This document shows, piece by piece, positions 26,304-33,639 of a stretch of 46,499 nt of DNA (its first letter is position 1; every line of letters begins with the position of its first letter). The stretch covers positions 1-46,499 of the forward strand of contig JAFGEZ010000051.1 of assembly GCA_016931295.1 (NCBI GenBank), written 5' to 3'. This DNA comes from Candidatus Krumholzibacteriota bacterium (GTDB taxonomy: Bacteria; Krumholzibacteriota; Krumholzibacteriia; Krumholzibacteriales; Krumholzibacteriaceae). The translations under genes were made by a program, and so were the position numbers. The notes below the pieces were generated by a model, which was not told the DNA's origin, searched no databases, and saw only the letters and a program-made list of their open reading frames with translations.

Positions 26304-26624
26304 ATGAATGCCGACACGAAACGCAGATACGAGGTCCGGGCCCGCATCATCAAGGCCCTCGCCCATCCGACCCGTCTCTTCATCGTCGACGAGCTCTCCC
26401 GCGGGGAACGCTGCGTCTGCGAGCTGACCGGCATGGTCGGCGCCGACGTCTCGACGGTCTCCAAGCATCTCGCCGTGCTCCGGGCGAGCGGGATCGTCGA
26501 CGACGAGAAACGGGGGGCGAAGGTCTTCTACCGGCTCGCCACCCCGTGCGTGCTGAACTTCTTCGGGTGCGTCGAATCGGTGATGGCCGGGCGGGGACGC
26601 GACCGGGGCGACCTCACGAGGTGA
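26304..26624 (+). CDS. arsR: ArsR family metalloregulator
   Basis: 106 residues. The winged helix reads IIKALAHPTRLFIVDELSRG, then CVCELTGMVGADVSTVSKHL, then AVLRASGIVDDEKRGAKVFY. Cys37 and Cys39 in RCVCEL are the As(III)/metal-binding pair on the recognition-helix side of classic ArsR/SmtB proteins, so it should release DNA on binding trivalent arsenic or a similar thiophilic ligand. Other possible ligands (Cd, Sb) cannot be excluded. The ATG at 26304 has no Shine-Dalgarno and lies about 4 bases from the predicted transcription start. First gene of the operon; the permease starts 7 bases after its stop. Confidence 0.92.
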   Translation: MNADTKRRYEVRARIIKALAHPTRLFIVDELSRGERCVCELTGMVGADVSTVSKHLAVLRASGIVDDEKRGAKVFYRLATPCVLNFFGCVESVMAGRGRDRGDLTR

Positions 26625-26631
26625 TCGAACG

Positions 26632-27945
26632 GTGGATTTGAGACGGGAGTGGAAGGCCCTCGCGGCGATCGTCGCCGCGTTCGTTCTGAGCTATCACCTG
26701 CCGGTCGATGCCCTGCGCGACTCGGCGCGGTTCACCGGCGCGGTCTGGGAATCCCTTTACCTCGTCAGGTGGTACGCCCGGGAACACGTCCTGCTCTGCC
26801 TCGTTCCGGCCTTCTTCATCGCCGGGGCGATCTCGGTCTTCGTGAGCCAGGCGTCGGTGATGCGGTATCTCGGCGCCGGGGCGCCGAAGGCGATCGCCTA
26901 CGGCGTCGCGTCGGTCTCGGGGACGGTCCTCGCCGTCTGTTCCTGCACCGTTCTCCCCCTCTTCGCCGGGATCTACCGGATGGGGGCGGGGCTCGGCCCG
27001 GCGACGGCCTTCCTCTACGCCGGCCCGGCGATCAACGTTCTCGCCGTCGTCTTGACCGCGCGCGTGCTCGGTCTCGAACTGGGCATAGCCCGGGCCGTGG
27101 GCGCGATCCTCTTCAGCGTCGTGGTCGGGCTCGGCATGCACCTGCTCTTCCGGCGCGAGGAGCGGGAGAAGGCGGCGGCGCAGGCCGCGATGCCCGTCCC
27201 GGATGCGCCGCGGCCGCTCCGGCAGACCGCCCTCTTCATCGCCGCGATGGTGGCCGTCCTCGTCTTCGCCAACTGGGGCAGGCCGGGACCGGACGCCGGG
27301 GGACTCTGGCTCGCCGTGTACGCGGCGAAGTGGTGGATCGCCGGCCTCGCGGCGGCGGGGCTCGCGGCGATACTCGTCGCATGGTTCGGCGTCCGGCCGC
27401 TCGGGATGGCGTTCGCCGCGGCCCCGGCGGCGATACTCGCCGTCGTCCTTCCGAACGATCCCGCGTTCGCCTTCTCTGCCGGCGCCCTCGGGCTCGCCGT
27501 CGTCGCCGTCCGCTCGGGCGGGGAGACGGCCGGCTGGTTCGACGCGTCGTGGGGATTCGCGCGGCAGATCCTGCCCCTCCTTCTCGGCGGTGTCCTCGTC
27601 GCGGGGCTGCTCCTCGGGCGCCCGGGGCACGAGGGGCTCGTGCCGGCCGGGTGGATCGAGCGGGCGGTCGGCGGGAACTCCCTGCGGGCGAATCTCTTCG
27701 CGTCGGTCGCGGGCGCGCTCATGTACTTCGCCACGCTGACCGAGGTGCCGATACTGCAGGGACTGATCGGGGCGGGAATGGGCAAGGGGCCGGCGCTCGC
27801 GCTTCTCCTCGCCGGCCCGGCGCTCAGTTTGCCGAACATGCTCGTCATCCGAAGCGTCATCGGCACGCGCAAAACGCTCGCGTTCGTCGCACTCGTCGTC
27901 GTGATGGCGACCGTCGCGGGCATCGTCTACGGGGCGATCTTCTGA
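26632..27945 (+). CDS. COG0701 permease (ArsP-like / SO_0444-like efflux transporter)
   Basis: 437 residues, with around 10 transmembrane segments in two inverted halves. The hallmark GTVLAVCSCTVLPLFAGIYR (Cys103 and Cys105) of the DUF318/COG0701 family is present, and the second half contains SVAGALMYFATLTEVPILQG and AGPALSLPNMLVIRSVIG. Campylobacter ArsP, an exporter of trivalent organoarsenicals, belongs here, and so do permeases linked to Cu/Zn. The ArsR upstream and ArsF/ArsG downstream favour arsenic. Start is the GTG at 26632, with GAGGTGAT just upstream. The family's paired cysteines probably take part in metalloid binding. Confidence 0.9.
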   Translation: MDLRREWKALAAIVAAFVLSYHLPVDALRDSARFTGAVWESLYLVRWYAREHVLLCLVPAFFIAGAISVFVSQASVMRYLGAGAPKAIAYGVASVSGTVLAVCSCTVLPLFAGIYRMGAGLGPATAFLYAGPAINVLAVVLTARVLGLELGIARAVGAILFSVVVGLGMHLLFRREEREKAAAQAAMPVPDAPRPLRQTALFIAAMVAVLVFANWGRPGPDAGGLWLAVYAAKWWIAGLAAAGLAAILVAWFGVRPLGMAFAAAPAAILAVVLPNDPAFAFSAGALGLAVVAVRSGGETAGWFDASWGFARQILPLLLGGVLVAGLLLGRPGHEGLVPAGWIERAVGGNSLRANLFASVAGALMYFATLTEVPILQGLIGAGMGKGPALALLLAGPALSLPNMLVIRSVIGTRKTLAFVALVVVMATVAGIVYGAIF

Positions 27946-27959
27946 GAGGAGCACGCGCG

Positions 27960-28193
27960 ATGAAACAGGTGAAGATACTCGGCACCGGCTGCCCGAAATG
28001 CGAGAAGCTCGCCGAGGCGGTCGCGGCGGTCCTCGCCGGAACAAGCGAGCCGTACGAGATCGAGAAGGTCACGAAGATCGAGGAGATCATCGGCTACGGC
28101 GTCATGATGACCCCCGCCCTCGTCGTCGACGGCGAGGTCAAGGTCGTCGGGAAGGTGCCGGCGCCGGACGAGCTCCGCGCGCTGCTCGGCTGA
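27960..28193 (+). CDS. Small thioredoxin-fold protein (redox-active disulfide type; ArsE-like position)
   Basis: 77 residues. KILGTGCPKCEKLAEAVAAV places an active-site Cys11-x2-Cys14 at the thioredoxin position, and YGVMMTPALVVDGEVKVVGK contains the cis-Pro loop. This is the short 'redox-active disulfide protein 2' family that commonly travels with COG0701 permeases. In an arsEFG-like operon it would correspond to ArsE, a thiol reductant for arsenical reduction; that role is inference from context. GAGAGGAG precedes the ATG, 14 bases after the permease stop. Confidence 0.88.
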   Translation: MKQVKILGTGCPKCEKLAEAVAAVLAGTSEPYEIEKVTKIEEIIGYGVMMTPALVVDGEVKVVGKVPAPDELRALLG

Positions 28194-28287
28194 GGTTCGA
28201 TCGGGCGGCGCCGTCGGCGGGAGACGCGCGCACGGACGCGCAACACGGACAGGTGAAGCGACAACTGACACCGGGAGGTGCACCTCG

Positions 28288-28785
28288 ATGAACACGAGAA
28301 CCATCGTCAGGATCCTGCTCGTCCTGCTGGTTCTGGCCAGCGGCGTCTACCTGCTCGTCGAACGGCGGGGAACGGGCGGAATCGTCGCCACCGGCGGCGG
28401 GCCCGGACCGGGGGACCAGGCGGCGGGGCCCTTCGCCGGCCCGGACCGCGTCATCGTCTTCTACTTCCACGGCGACAAGCGCTGCCCGACCTGCATGAAG
28501 CTCGAGCGCTACACGCGCGAATCGGTGGCCGAACGTTTCGCGGACGGGATCGCCGGGGAGACGGTGGAATTCCGGTCCGTCAACGTCGACGAGCCGGGGA
28601 ACGACCGGTTCGTGACCGACTACGAACTCACGACGAAGGCCGTCATCCTGGTCGAGACGGCCGGGGGCCGGCAGGCGCGCTGGCGCAATCTCGACCGGAT
28701 CTGGGACCTCGTGGGAAACGAGACGGTCTTCAAGGCGTACATCGCGGAGGAGACGGAACGATTCATCGGGGGCGACGATGGCTGA
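28288..28785 (+). CDS. arsF: ArsF-family thioredoxin-like protein (nitrophenyl compound nitroreductase subunit type)
   Basis: 165 residues. An N-terminal membrane anchor (IVRILLVLLVLASGVYLLVE) precedes a Gly-rich linker and an extracytoplasmic thioredoxin-like domain. VIVFYFHGDKRCPTCMKLER holds Cys66-x2-Cys69 and leads to an EFRSVNVDEPGN strand pattern. This combination is the ArsF family, whose Shewanella arsEFG relatives reduce nitroaromatic arsenicals. The last 8 bases overlap the next gene, showing tight coupling. GGGAGGTG precedes the ATG at 28288. Confidence 0.88.
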   Translation: MNTRTIVRILLVLLVLASGVYLLVERRGTGGIVATGGGPGPGDQAAGPFAGPDRVIVFYFHGDKRCPTCMKLERYTRESVAERFADGIAGETVEFRSVNVDEPGNDRFVTDYELTTKAVILVETAGGRQARWRNLDRIWDLVGNETVFKAYIAEETERFIGGDDG

Positions 28786-29467
28786 TATCGCCGGCGCCGC
28801 CTGGGCCGCTGTCTGGCTCGGCATCCTCACCTCGATCAGCCCCTGCCCGCTGGCGACGAACATCGCCGCGATGTCCTTCATCGCGCGCCGCGTCGACAGC
28901 CCGCGACGCGCGGTTTTCACGGGCCTGCTCTACACCCTCGGCAGGGCGATCGCCTACGCGGCGGTCGCGGCGATCCTCGTCGAAAGCCTCGTGTCGGCGC
29001 CGGTCGTCTCCCACTGGCTCCAGAAAAACATGATCCGCGTGCTCGGCCCCGTCATCGTGGTCGCGGGCGCGATGCTTCTCGGCCTCTTTCGCCCGGCGTC
29101 GAGCGGATCGATCGGCGGGGAACGGCTCCGGGCGCGGGCGGAGCGCATGGGGCTGTGGGGAGCGGGATTCCTCGGGATCCTCTTCGCCCTTTCCTTCTGC
29201 CCCGTCTCGGCGGCCCTTTTCTTCGGCAGCCTCGTGCCCCTGGCCACGACCGCCGGCTCGGCCGTGTTCCTGCCCCTTCTCTACGGCGTCGGGACGGCGC
29301 TCCCCGTCGTCGTCTTCGCCCTCCTCGTCGCCACCGGTGCCCGCTCGCTCGGGAGCGTGTTCGATGCGGTCACGGCCGTCGAGCGGTGGCTGCGCAGCGG
29401 GACGGGGATCCTCTTCGTGCTCATCGGCCTCTGGTTCATCGCGCGCTACACCTTCCGGCTCTTCTAG
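28778..29467 (+). CDS. arsG: ArsG-family / DsbD-like membrane transporter
   Basis: 229 residues, with about six transmembrane segments of the DsbD/CcdA fold. The first helix reads LTSISPCPLATNIAAMSFIA and the fourth FALSFCPVSAALFFGSLVPL, the pair of Cys-Pro sites of this fold; they either pass electrons across the membrane to the CPTC protein or belong to the aminoarsenical efflux permease ArsG. Overlap with arsF supports a working pair. Last gene of the operon; dinB follows 57 bases later with its own promoter. Confidence 0.88.
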   Translation: MADIAGAAWAAVWLGILTSISPCPLATNIAAMSFIARRVDSPRRAVFTGLLYTLGRAIAYAAVAAILVESLVSAPVVSHWLQKNMIRVLGPVIVVAGAMLLGLFRPASSGSIGGERLRARAERMGLWGAGFLGILFALSFCPVSAALFFGSLVPLATTAGSAVFLPLLYGVGTALPVVVFALLVATGARSLGSVFDAVTAVERWLRSGTGILFVLIGLWFIARYTFRLF

Positions 29468-29509
29468 CCCCTCGCCGGCCGGGGCCGCCGGGCGACCGCC
29501 GCCTGTCCG

Positions 29510-29518
29510 TGCTATACT
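29510..29518 (+). promoter_or_regulatory. dinB extended -10 promoter, leaderless transcript
   Basis: TGC-TATACT with TATACT at 29513-29518. The start predicted 7 bases on falls at 29525, the A of the dinB ATG. No recognisable -35 and no LexA-like palindrome seen. Confidence 0.55.
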
Positions 29519-29524
29519 GTGCGC

Positions 29525-30733
29525 ATGACGGACCGCACGGCAGCCGCTCGCGTGATCGCCCACATCGACATGGACGCCTTCTACGCGTCGGTCGAGGTCC
29601 TCGACGATCCCTCCCTCCGCGGGCGGCCGGTGATCGTCGGCGGCGCGTCGCGCCGCGGCGTGGTCTCTGCGGCGAGCTACGAGGCGCGCGCCTTCGGCGT
29701 CCGGTCCGCGATGCCGGTCTTCGAGGCGCGGCGCCGCTGCCCGGGCGGCGTCTTCCTTCCCGGCCGCATGTCGCGGTACCGCGACATCTCCCGCCTCGTC
29801 ATGGGGATCTTGTGCGACTTCTCGCCTCTCGTCGAGCAGGTCTCGATCGACGAGGCCTACGTGGATCTCACCGGAACGGAACGGCTGCACGGCCCCCCGC
29901 GAACGACGGCCCTCCTCGTCAAGAGGCGGATCGGCGCCGAGACGGGGCTGACCTGCTCGGTGGGGGTGTCGACCTGCAAGCTCGTCGCGAAGATCGCATC
30001 GGACATAAACAAGCCCGACGGCCTCACCATCGTCGCGCCGGAAGAGGTCGCGGCCTTTCTCGCCGCCTTGCCGATCGGGAAGGTGCCGGGGATCGGCGAA
30101 AAGAGCGGCGCGCAACTCGCCGCGGCCGGTATCCGCACGCTCGGCGACGCCGGGCGCTTCGGGCGGGACGCCCTCGAATCCCGCTTCGGCGCGCTGGGCC
30201 GGCGGCTCGCCCGGATCGCCGACGGCGGGGAGGATTCGCCGGTGACGCCCGTCACGCCGCCGAAATCGGTGAGCGGCGAGGTCACCCTCGAGGAGGACAC
30301 GACCGATACGGCCGAGATCCGGCGACTTCTCCTCCGGCAGGCCGAGCGGGTGGGACGGCGGCTCCGCCGGCAGGGCCTCGCCGGCCGCACCGTCGTCCTC
30401 AAGCTCAGGCACGCCGATTTCCGGCTCGTCACCCGCAGCGTCACGCTCGACCGGCCGACGCGGATCACCCGGACGATCTACCGCGAGGCGATCCGGCTCC
30501 ACGACGCGTACGACTCCCGCGAGCCAATCCGCCTCGTCGGCGTCGGCGTGACCAATCTCGCGCGGGCGGGCGGCGGCCAGCTCGATTTCTTCGACGGCGA
30601 CGGCGACGGCGACGAGGGGCGATGGGAGCGGGCCGAGCGGGCGATGGACGAGATCGTCGAGCGGTTCGGCGACGGCGCCGTCGGTCCGGGCACCCTCGCC
30701 GGCGACCGCCGCCGGGAAGACGATCCCTCCTGA
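29525..30733 (+). CDS. dinB: DNA polymerase IV (Y-family)
   Basis: 402 residues. IAHIDMDAFYASVE (Asp15, steric-gate Tyr20) and VSIDEAYVDLTG (Asp109, Glu110) are the metal-binding motifs of the translesion polymerase. VSTCKLVAKIASDINKPDGL and IGKVPGIGEKSGAQL (helix-hairpin-helix) follow, then the little finger. QLDFFD near residue 357 resembles a beta-clamp-binding motif but lies about 46 residues before the C-terminus rather than at the end, as is common outside enterobacteria. The start ATG has no ribosome site; see the adjoining promoter. Confidence 0.95.
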   Translation: MTDRTAAARVIAHIDMDAFYASVEVLDDPSLRGRPVIVGGASRRGVVSAASYEARAFGVRSAMPVFEARRRCPGGVFLPGRMSRYRDISRLVMGILCDFSPLVEQVSIDEAYVDLTGTERLHGPPRTTALLVKRRIGAETGLTCSVGVSTCKLVAKIASDINKPDGLTIVAPEEVAAFLAALPIGKVPGIGEKSGAQLAAAGIRTLGDAGRFGRDALESRFGALGRRLARIADGGEDSPVTPVTPPKSVSGEVTLEEDTTDTAEIRRLLLRQAERVGRRLRRQGLAGRTVVLKLRHADFRLVTRSVTLDRPTRITRTIYREAIRLHDAYDSREPIRLVGVGVTNLARAGGGQLDFFDGDGDGDEGRWERAERAMDEIVERFGDGAVGPGTLAGDRRREDDPS

Positions 30734-30760
30734 TCCCGGCGTTCCCGCGCCGCGAACGTC

Positions 30761-30789
30761 TTTACCAGCGCGATGCCGCGTGCTATACT
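30761..30789 (+). promoter_or_regulatory. Promoter of the repeat surface-protein gene
   Basis: TTTACC (30761-30766), 17 bases ending TGC, TATACT (30784-30789): a complete extended promoter, leader about 36 bases with GGGAGGA. Confidence 0.75.
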
Positions 30790-30831
30790 GTGCTTCTCCC
30801 AGAGGGGACTCATTCAGACAGGGAGGATTCC

Positions 30832-32772
30832 ATGAGCAGGAATGCGATCGTCGTCGCCGTCGCGCTCGCGTGCGCGTTGCTGGCCGCGCCGGCGCTGCGG
30901 GCCGGTTTCACGACCGACGGCGCGCCCGTCGCGGTCTACGCCAATGAACAGGATGACCAGGCGATCTGCGCCGACGGGGCGGGGGGCGCCTTCGTCGCCT
31001 GGGTCGATCGACGGCCCTATGCGGACATCTACGCGCAGCGGATCGACGCGAACGGCCGCGCGCACTGGACGGCGAACGGCATCGCCGTCTGCGGGGCGAC
31101 GAACTCGCAGTACGTCCCCGCGATCCTCCCGGACAACGCGGGGGGCGCGATCGTCGCCTGGCAGGACCGGCGGAGCGGCAGCCATTACGACGTCTACGTG
31201 CAACGCGTCGACGGCGCGGGGACGATGCTCTGGACAACCGACGGCGTCGCGGCGACGGCCGCGGCCGGTGATCAGACGGGGCCGCGTCTCTGCCCGGACG
31301 GCGCTGGCGGCTGCATCGTCGTCTGGAAGGACGCCCGGAACGGCTCGTCGAACTGCGACATCTACGCGCAGCGGATCGACGTCGACGGCCTGGTGCGCTG
31401 GGCGGCCGACGGCGTCGCCGTCTGCGCGTACGCCGGCAACCAGGACTACCCGGTGGCCGCCACGGACGGGGGCGGCGGTGCCTACGTGACCTGGTTCGAC
31501 GGACGCGCGGGGTGGCACGTCTACGCCCAGCGACTCGACGGCGCCGGCGTTCCGCGGTGGACGGCGGACGGCATGCCGGTCTGCGCCGAGGCGGGGATGC
31601 GCTACGACCTCTGCATCGTTCCCGACGGCGACCGGGGGGCGATTCTCCTCTGGTGCGACAACCGGAGTTTCTACGACCTGTACGCGCAGCGTCTCGACAC
31701 CCTCGGCGTCGAATGCTGGGGAAGCGCCGACGTGCTCGTCTGCGGCGAGGCGGAGCAGCAGATAAACTGCGTGATGGTTTCCGACGACGCGGGCGGAGCG
31801 ATCGTCGCGTGGAAGGATACGCGCGGAGACGACCCCGACATCTACGCGCAACGGATCGACGCGGCGGGAACGCCGAAGTGGGCGGCGTCGGGTCTTCCGC
31901 TCTGCACTTTGACGGGCGGCTCGATCGATCCATGCATCGTTTCGGACGGGGCCTCCGGGGCGATCGTCGCCTGGACGGACGCCCGCCACCAGCTGACCAC
32001 GTGGAACGACATCTACGCGCAGCACGTCGATTCCCTCGGCGTCTGCTCCTGGACGCCCGGGGGTGATTCCCTCTGCTGCGCCGCCGACACCCAGCGGTAC
32101 CCGAAGGCCGCGTCCGACGGGGCGGGGGGCGCGATCGTCTGCTGGGAGGATCGCCGGAGCATGCTCGACTACGACATCTACGCCCAGCGGATCACCGACG
32201 AGGGCGAACTCGTGGCGACCCTCCTCGCCTCCTTCGAGGCTGCGGCGTCCCCGGCGGGCGTCTCGCTCGCCTGGCGGCTCTCGTCGCTCGACGGGGGCGT
32301 TTGGTTCAGGGTGCTGCGCGCGCCCGACCCTGCGGGCGGCTTCGTCGAGCTCGATCCCGCGCTTGTTGTCGCCGAGGGGTGCTTTTTCTCCCTCCTCGAC
32401 GCATCGGCTCGCCGCGGGGAGACGTATGTCTACCGCGTGGCGATCGACGGAGGCCCGATCCTCTTCGAGACGGCGCCGGTGACGATGCCCCCGGCGGTTG
32501 TCGCGCTCCTGCCGAACCGCCCCAATCCATTCAATCCGTCGACGACGATCGGCTTCGAGCTCCCGGCGAGGACGCGCGTCCGCATCGCCGTCCACGACGT
32601 CGCCGGGCGTCTCGTGGCGACGCTCGTCGACGAGGTGCGCGACGGCGGCATCCACACGATCGAGTGGGACGGAACGACCGACGGCGGGCGCGCCGTCGCC
32701 TCGGGCGCGTATTTCTGCAGGCTCTCGGCGGGGAAACAGACCGTCGTGCGGAAGATGGTCCTCGTGCGCTGA
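30832..32772 (+). CDS. Secreted repeat protein, probable beta-propeller, with FlgD-like C-terminal sorting domain
   Basis: 646 residues with a signal peptide (AIVVAVALACALLAAPALRA). From about residue 30 to 460, eight repeats of some 50-57 residues share a pattern close to DGAGGAIVAWxDxR, then DIYAQRID, then a W and a G. Each would make a four-stranded blade, consistent with an eight-bladed propeller; the last repeat is short. A fibronectin-like segment (SLAWRLSSLDGGVWFRVLR) follows. The C-terminus is the FlgD-like domain: NRPNPFNPSTTIGFELP, VRIAVHDVAGRLVATLV, VASGAYFCRLSAG. In this phylum group that domain marks exported or cell-surface proteins. Ligand or enzymatic role unknown. GGGAGGA precedes the ATG. 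Confidence 0.92.
   Translation: MSRNAIVVAVALACALLAAPALRAGFTTDGAPVAVYANEQDDQAICADGAGGAFVAWVDRRPYADIYAQRIDANGRAHWTANGIAVCGATNSQYVPAILPDNAGGAIVAWQDRRSGSHYDVYVQRVDGAGTMLWTTDGVAATAAAGDQTGPRLCPDGAGGCIVVWKDARNGSSNCDIYAQRIDVDGLVRWAADGVAVCAYAGNQDYPVAATDGGGGAYVTWFDGRAGWHVYAQRLDGAGVPRWTADGMPVCAEAGMRYDLCIVPDGDRGAILLWCDNRSFYDLYAQRLDTLGVECWGSADVLVCGEAEQQINCVMVSDDAGGAIVAWKDTRGDDPDIYAQRIDAAGTPKWAASGLPLCTLTGGSIDPCIVSDGASGAIVAWTDARHQLTTWNDIYAQHVDSLGVCSWTPGGDSLCCAADTQRYPKAASDGAGGAIVCWEDRRSMLDYDIYAQRITDEGELVATLLASFEAAASPAGVSLAWRLSSLDGGVWFRVLRAPDPAGGFVELDPALVVAEGCFFSLLDASARRGETYVYRVAIDGGPILFETAPVTMPPAVVALLPNRPNPFNPSTTIGFELPARTRVRIAVHDVAGRLVATLVDEVRDGGIHTIEWDGTTDGGRAVASGAYFCRLSAGKQTVVRKMVLVR
31000..32210 (+). repeat. 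Tandem ~160-base coding repeats (eight)
   Basis: DNA-level tandem repeats encoding the DGAGGAIVAW/DIYAQRID blades. Copies are diverged, so this is old internal duplication rather than recent expansion. Boundaries approximate. Confidence 0.7.
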
Positions 32773-32783
32773 ACGGCGCGACC

Positions 32784-32813
32784 GGCGGGGCGGGATATCA
32801 TTCCCGCCCCGCC
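32784..32813. terminator. Bidirectional terminator
   Basis: GGCGGGGCGGGA (32784-32795) pairs perfectly with TCCCGCCCCGCC (32802-32813) around a TATCAT loop, between convergent genes. Confidence 0.75.
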
Positions 32814-32856
32814 GCGTCCTAGAACCGGGTCGCGGGATGCCGGCCGGACGGCCCGC

Positions 32857-33390
32857 CTATTCGATTTCCGGCGGGAACCGCTCGATCGTCCTGCGGACCG
32901 ATTCGGCGATGTGCTCCTCGACCTCGTCGGGGCCGTGTATGGCCCCTTTGGCCGTTCCGCGCCAGACGAGCTCCCGCCGGCGCGCGTCGACGATGTCGAT
33001 GACGAGCGTTCCCTCCTTGTAGCGGTGGACGCGCACGTCCCGCCCGTGCCAGCGGCCGCGCCAGCCCAGGCGGTAATCGTAGACGCCGACGTCGACCCTG
33101 TTCTTCGCGGCGATATGCACCGCAACGAGGAAATCGGCCCGCTCGTCGATCGCCTTGCGGTAGCCCTTCGCGGTCAGCTCGCGCTCGATCGCCGCGAGGA
33201 TCCGCGTTCTCGTGGGCGAACCCTCGTAGGGGCGGTCTCCCCGGCGCTCCGCGCGCGGGGGCGCGAAGGAGAAGGTGCGGTACAGCCCGTAGTCGGCGTC
33301 GCGATCGAAATCGGTGCTCACCGAGATCGACGAGCAGGAGGACGCGGCAACGAGCGCCCCGAGCAGGACGATCCAGTATCTCCTCTTCAT
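32857..33390 (-). CDS. DUF4136 lipoprotein
   Basis: 177 residues. A signal peptide (YWIVLLGALVAASSCSS) suggests lipid attachment at Cys. FDRDADYGLYRTFSFAPP is the DUF4136 opening, and the fold continues with IERELTAKGYRKAIDERADF and GTLVIDIVDARRRELVWRGT. Such proteins are periplasm-facing lipoproteins of unknown function, often near envelope genes. GGGGAGGT precedes the ATG at 33390; a longer frame to 33558 is not used because it lacks a signal and ribosome site. Confidence 0.9.
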   Translation of the reverse strand: MKRRYWIVLLGALVAASSCSSISVSTDFDRDADYGLYRTFSFAPPRAERRGDRPYEGSPTRTRILAAIERELTAKGYRKAIDERADFLVAVHIAAKNRVDVGVYDYRLGWRGRWHGRDVRVHRYKEGTLVIDIVDARRRELVWRGTAKGAIHGPDEVEEHIAESVRRTIERFPPEIE

Positions 33391-33492
33391 CCTTGACCTC
33401 CCCGGTCTCTCCTGATTCTCCCTTCCGGGAAGAGCATACCCCGCCGCCTGCGACGAGGCCAGACGATTTTCCCGGCCGCGCAACCCGAATAG

Positions 33493-33498
33493 TATACT
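33493..33498 (+). promoter_or_regulatory. Candidate -10 of the S8 protease gene
   Basis: TATACT, the motif used by neighbouring genes, 142 bases before the ATG; no good -35 at 17 bases. Confidence 0.4.
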
Positions 33499-33639
33499 GG
33501 AATTGTCAATTAATACTTGCCTGCATTCCAATCCGGAATTATTTTGATCTGGACGCACGAACGCCGGGCCGGTCCGCGGACAGATGCTTCACCGCGAACA
33601 GACGACAGACGGACCGGCCCTCATCGTACGGAGAAGGCC

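Noticed and set aside
28194-28287. Possible extra small gene between the thioredoxin and arsF
   Set aside because: Only 94 bases, no ribosome site with a plausible frame; treated as intergenic.
30832-32772. Regularly spaced repeats considered as a CRISPR array
   Set aside because: The repeats are about 160 bases, diverged and in frame with an obvious secreted protein; no cas genes nearby.
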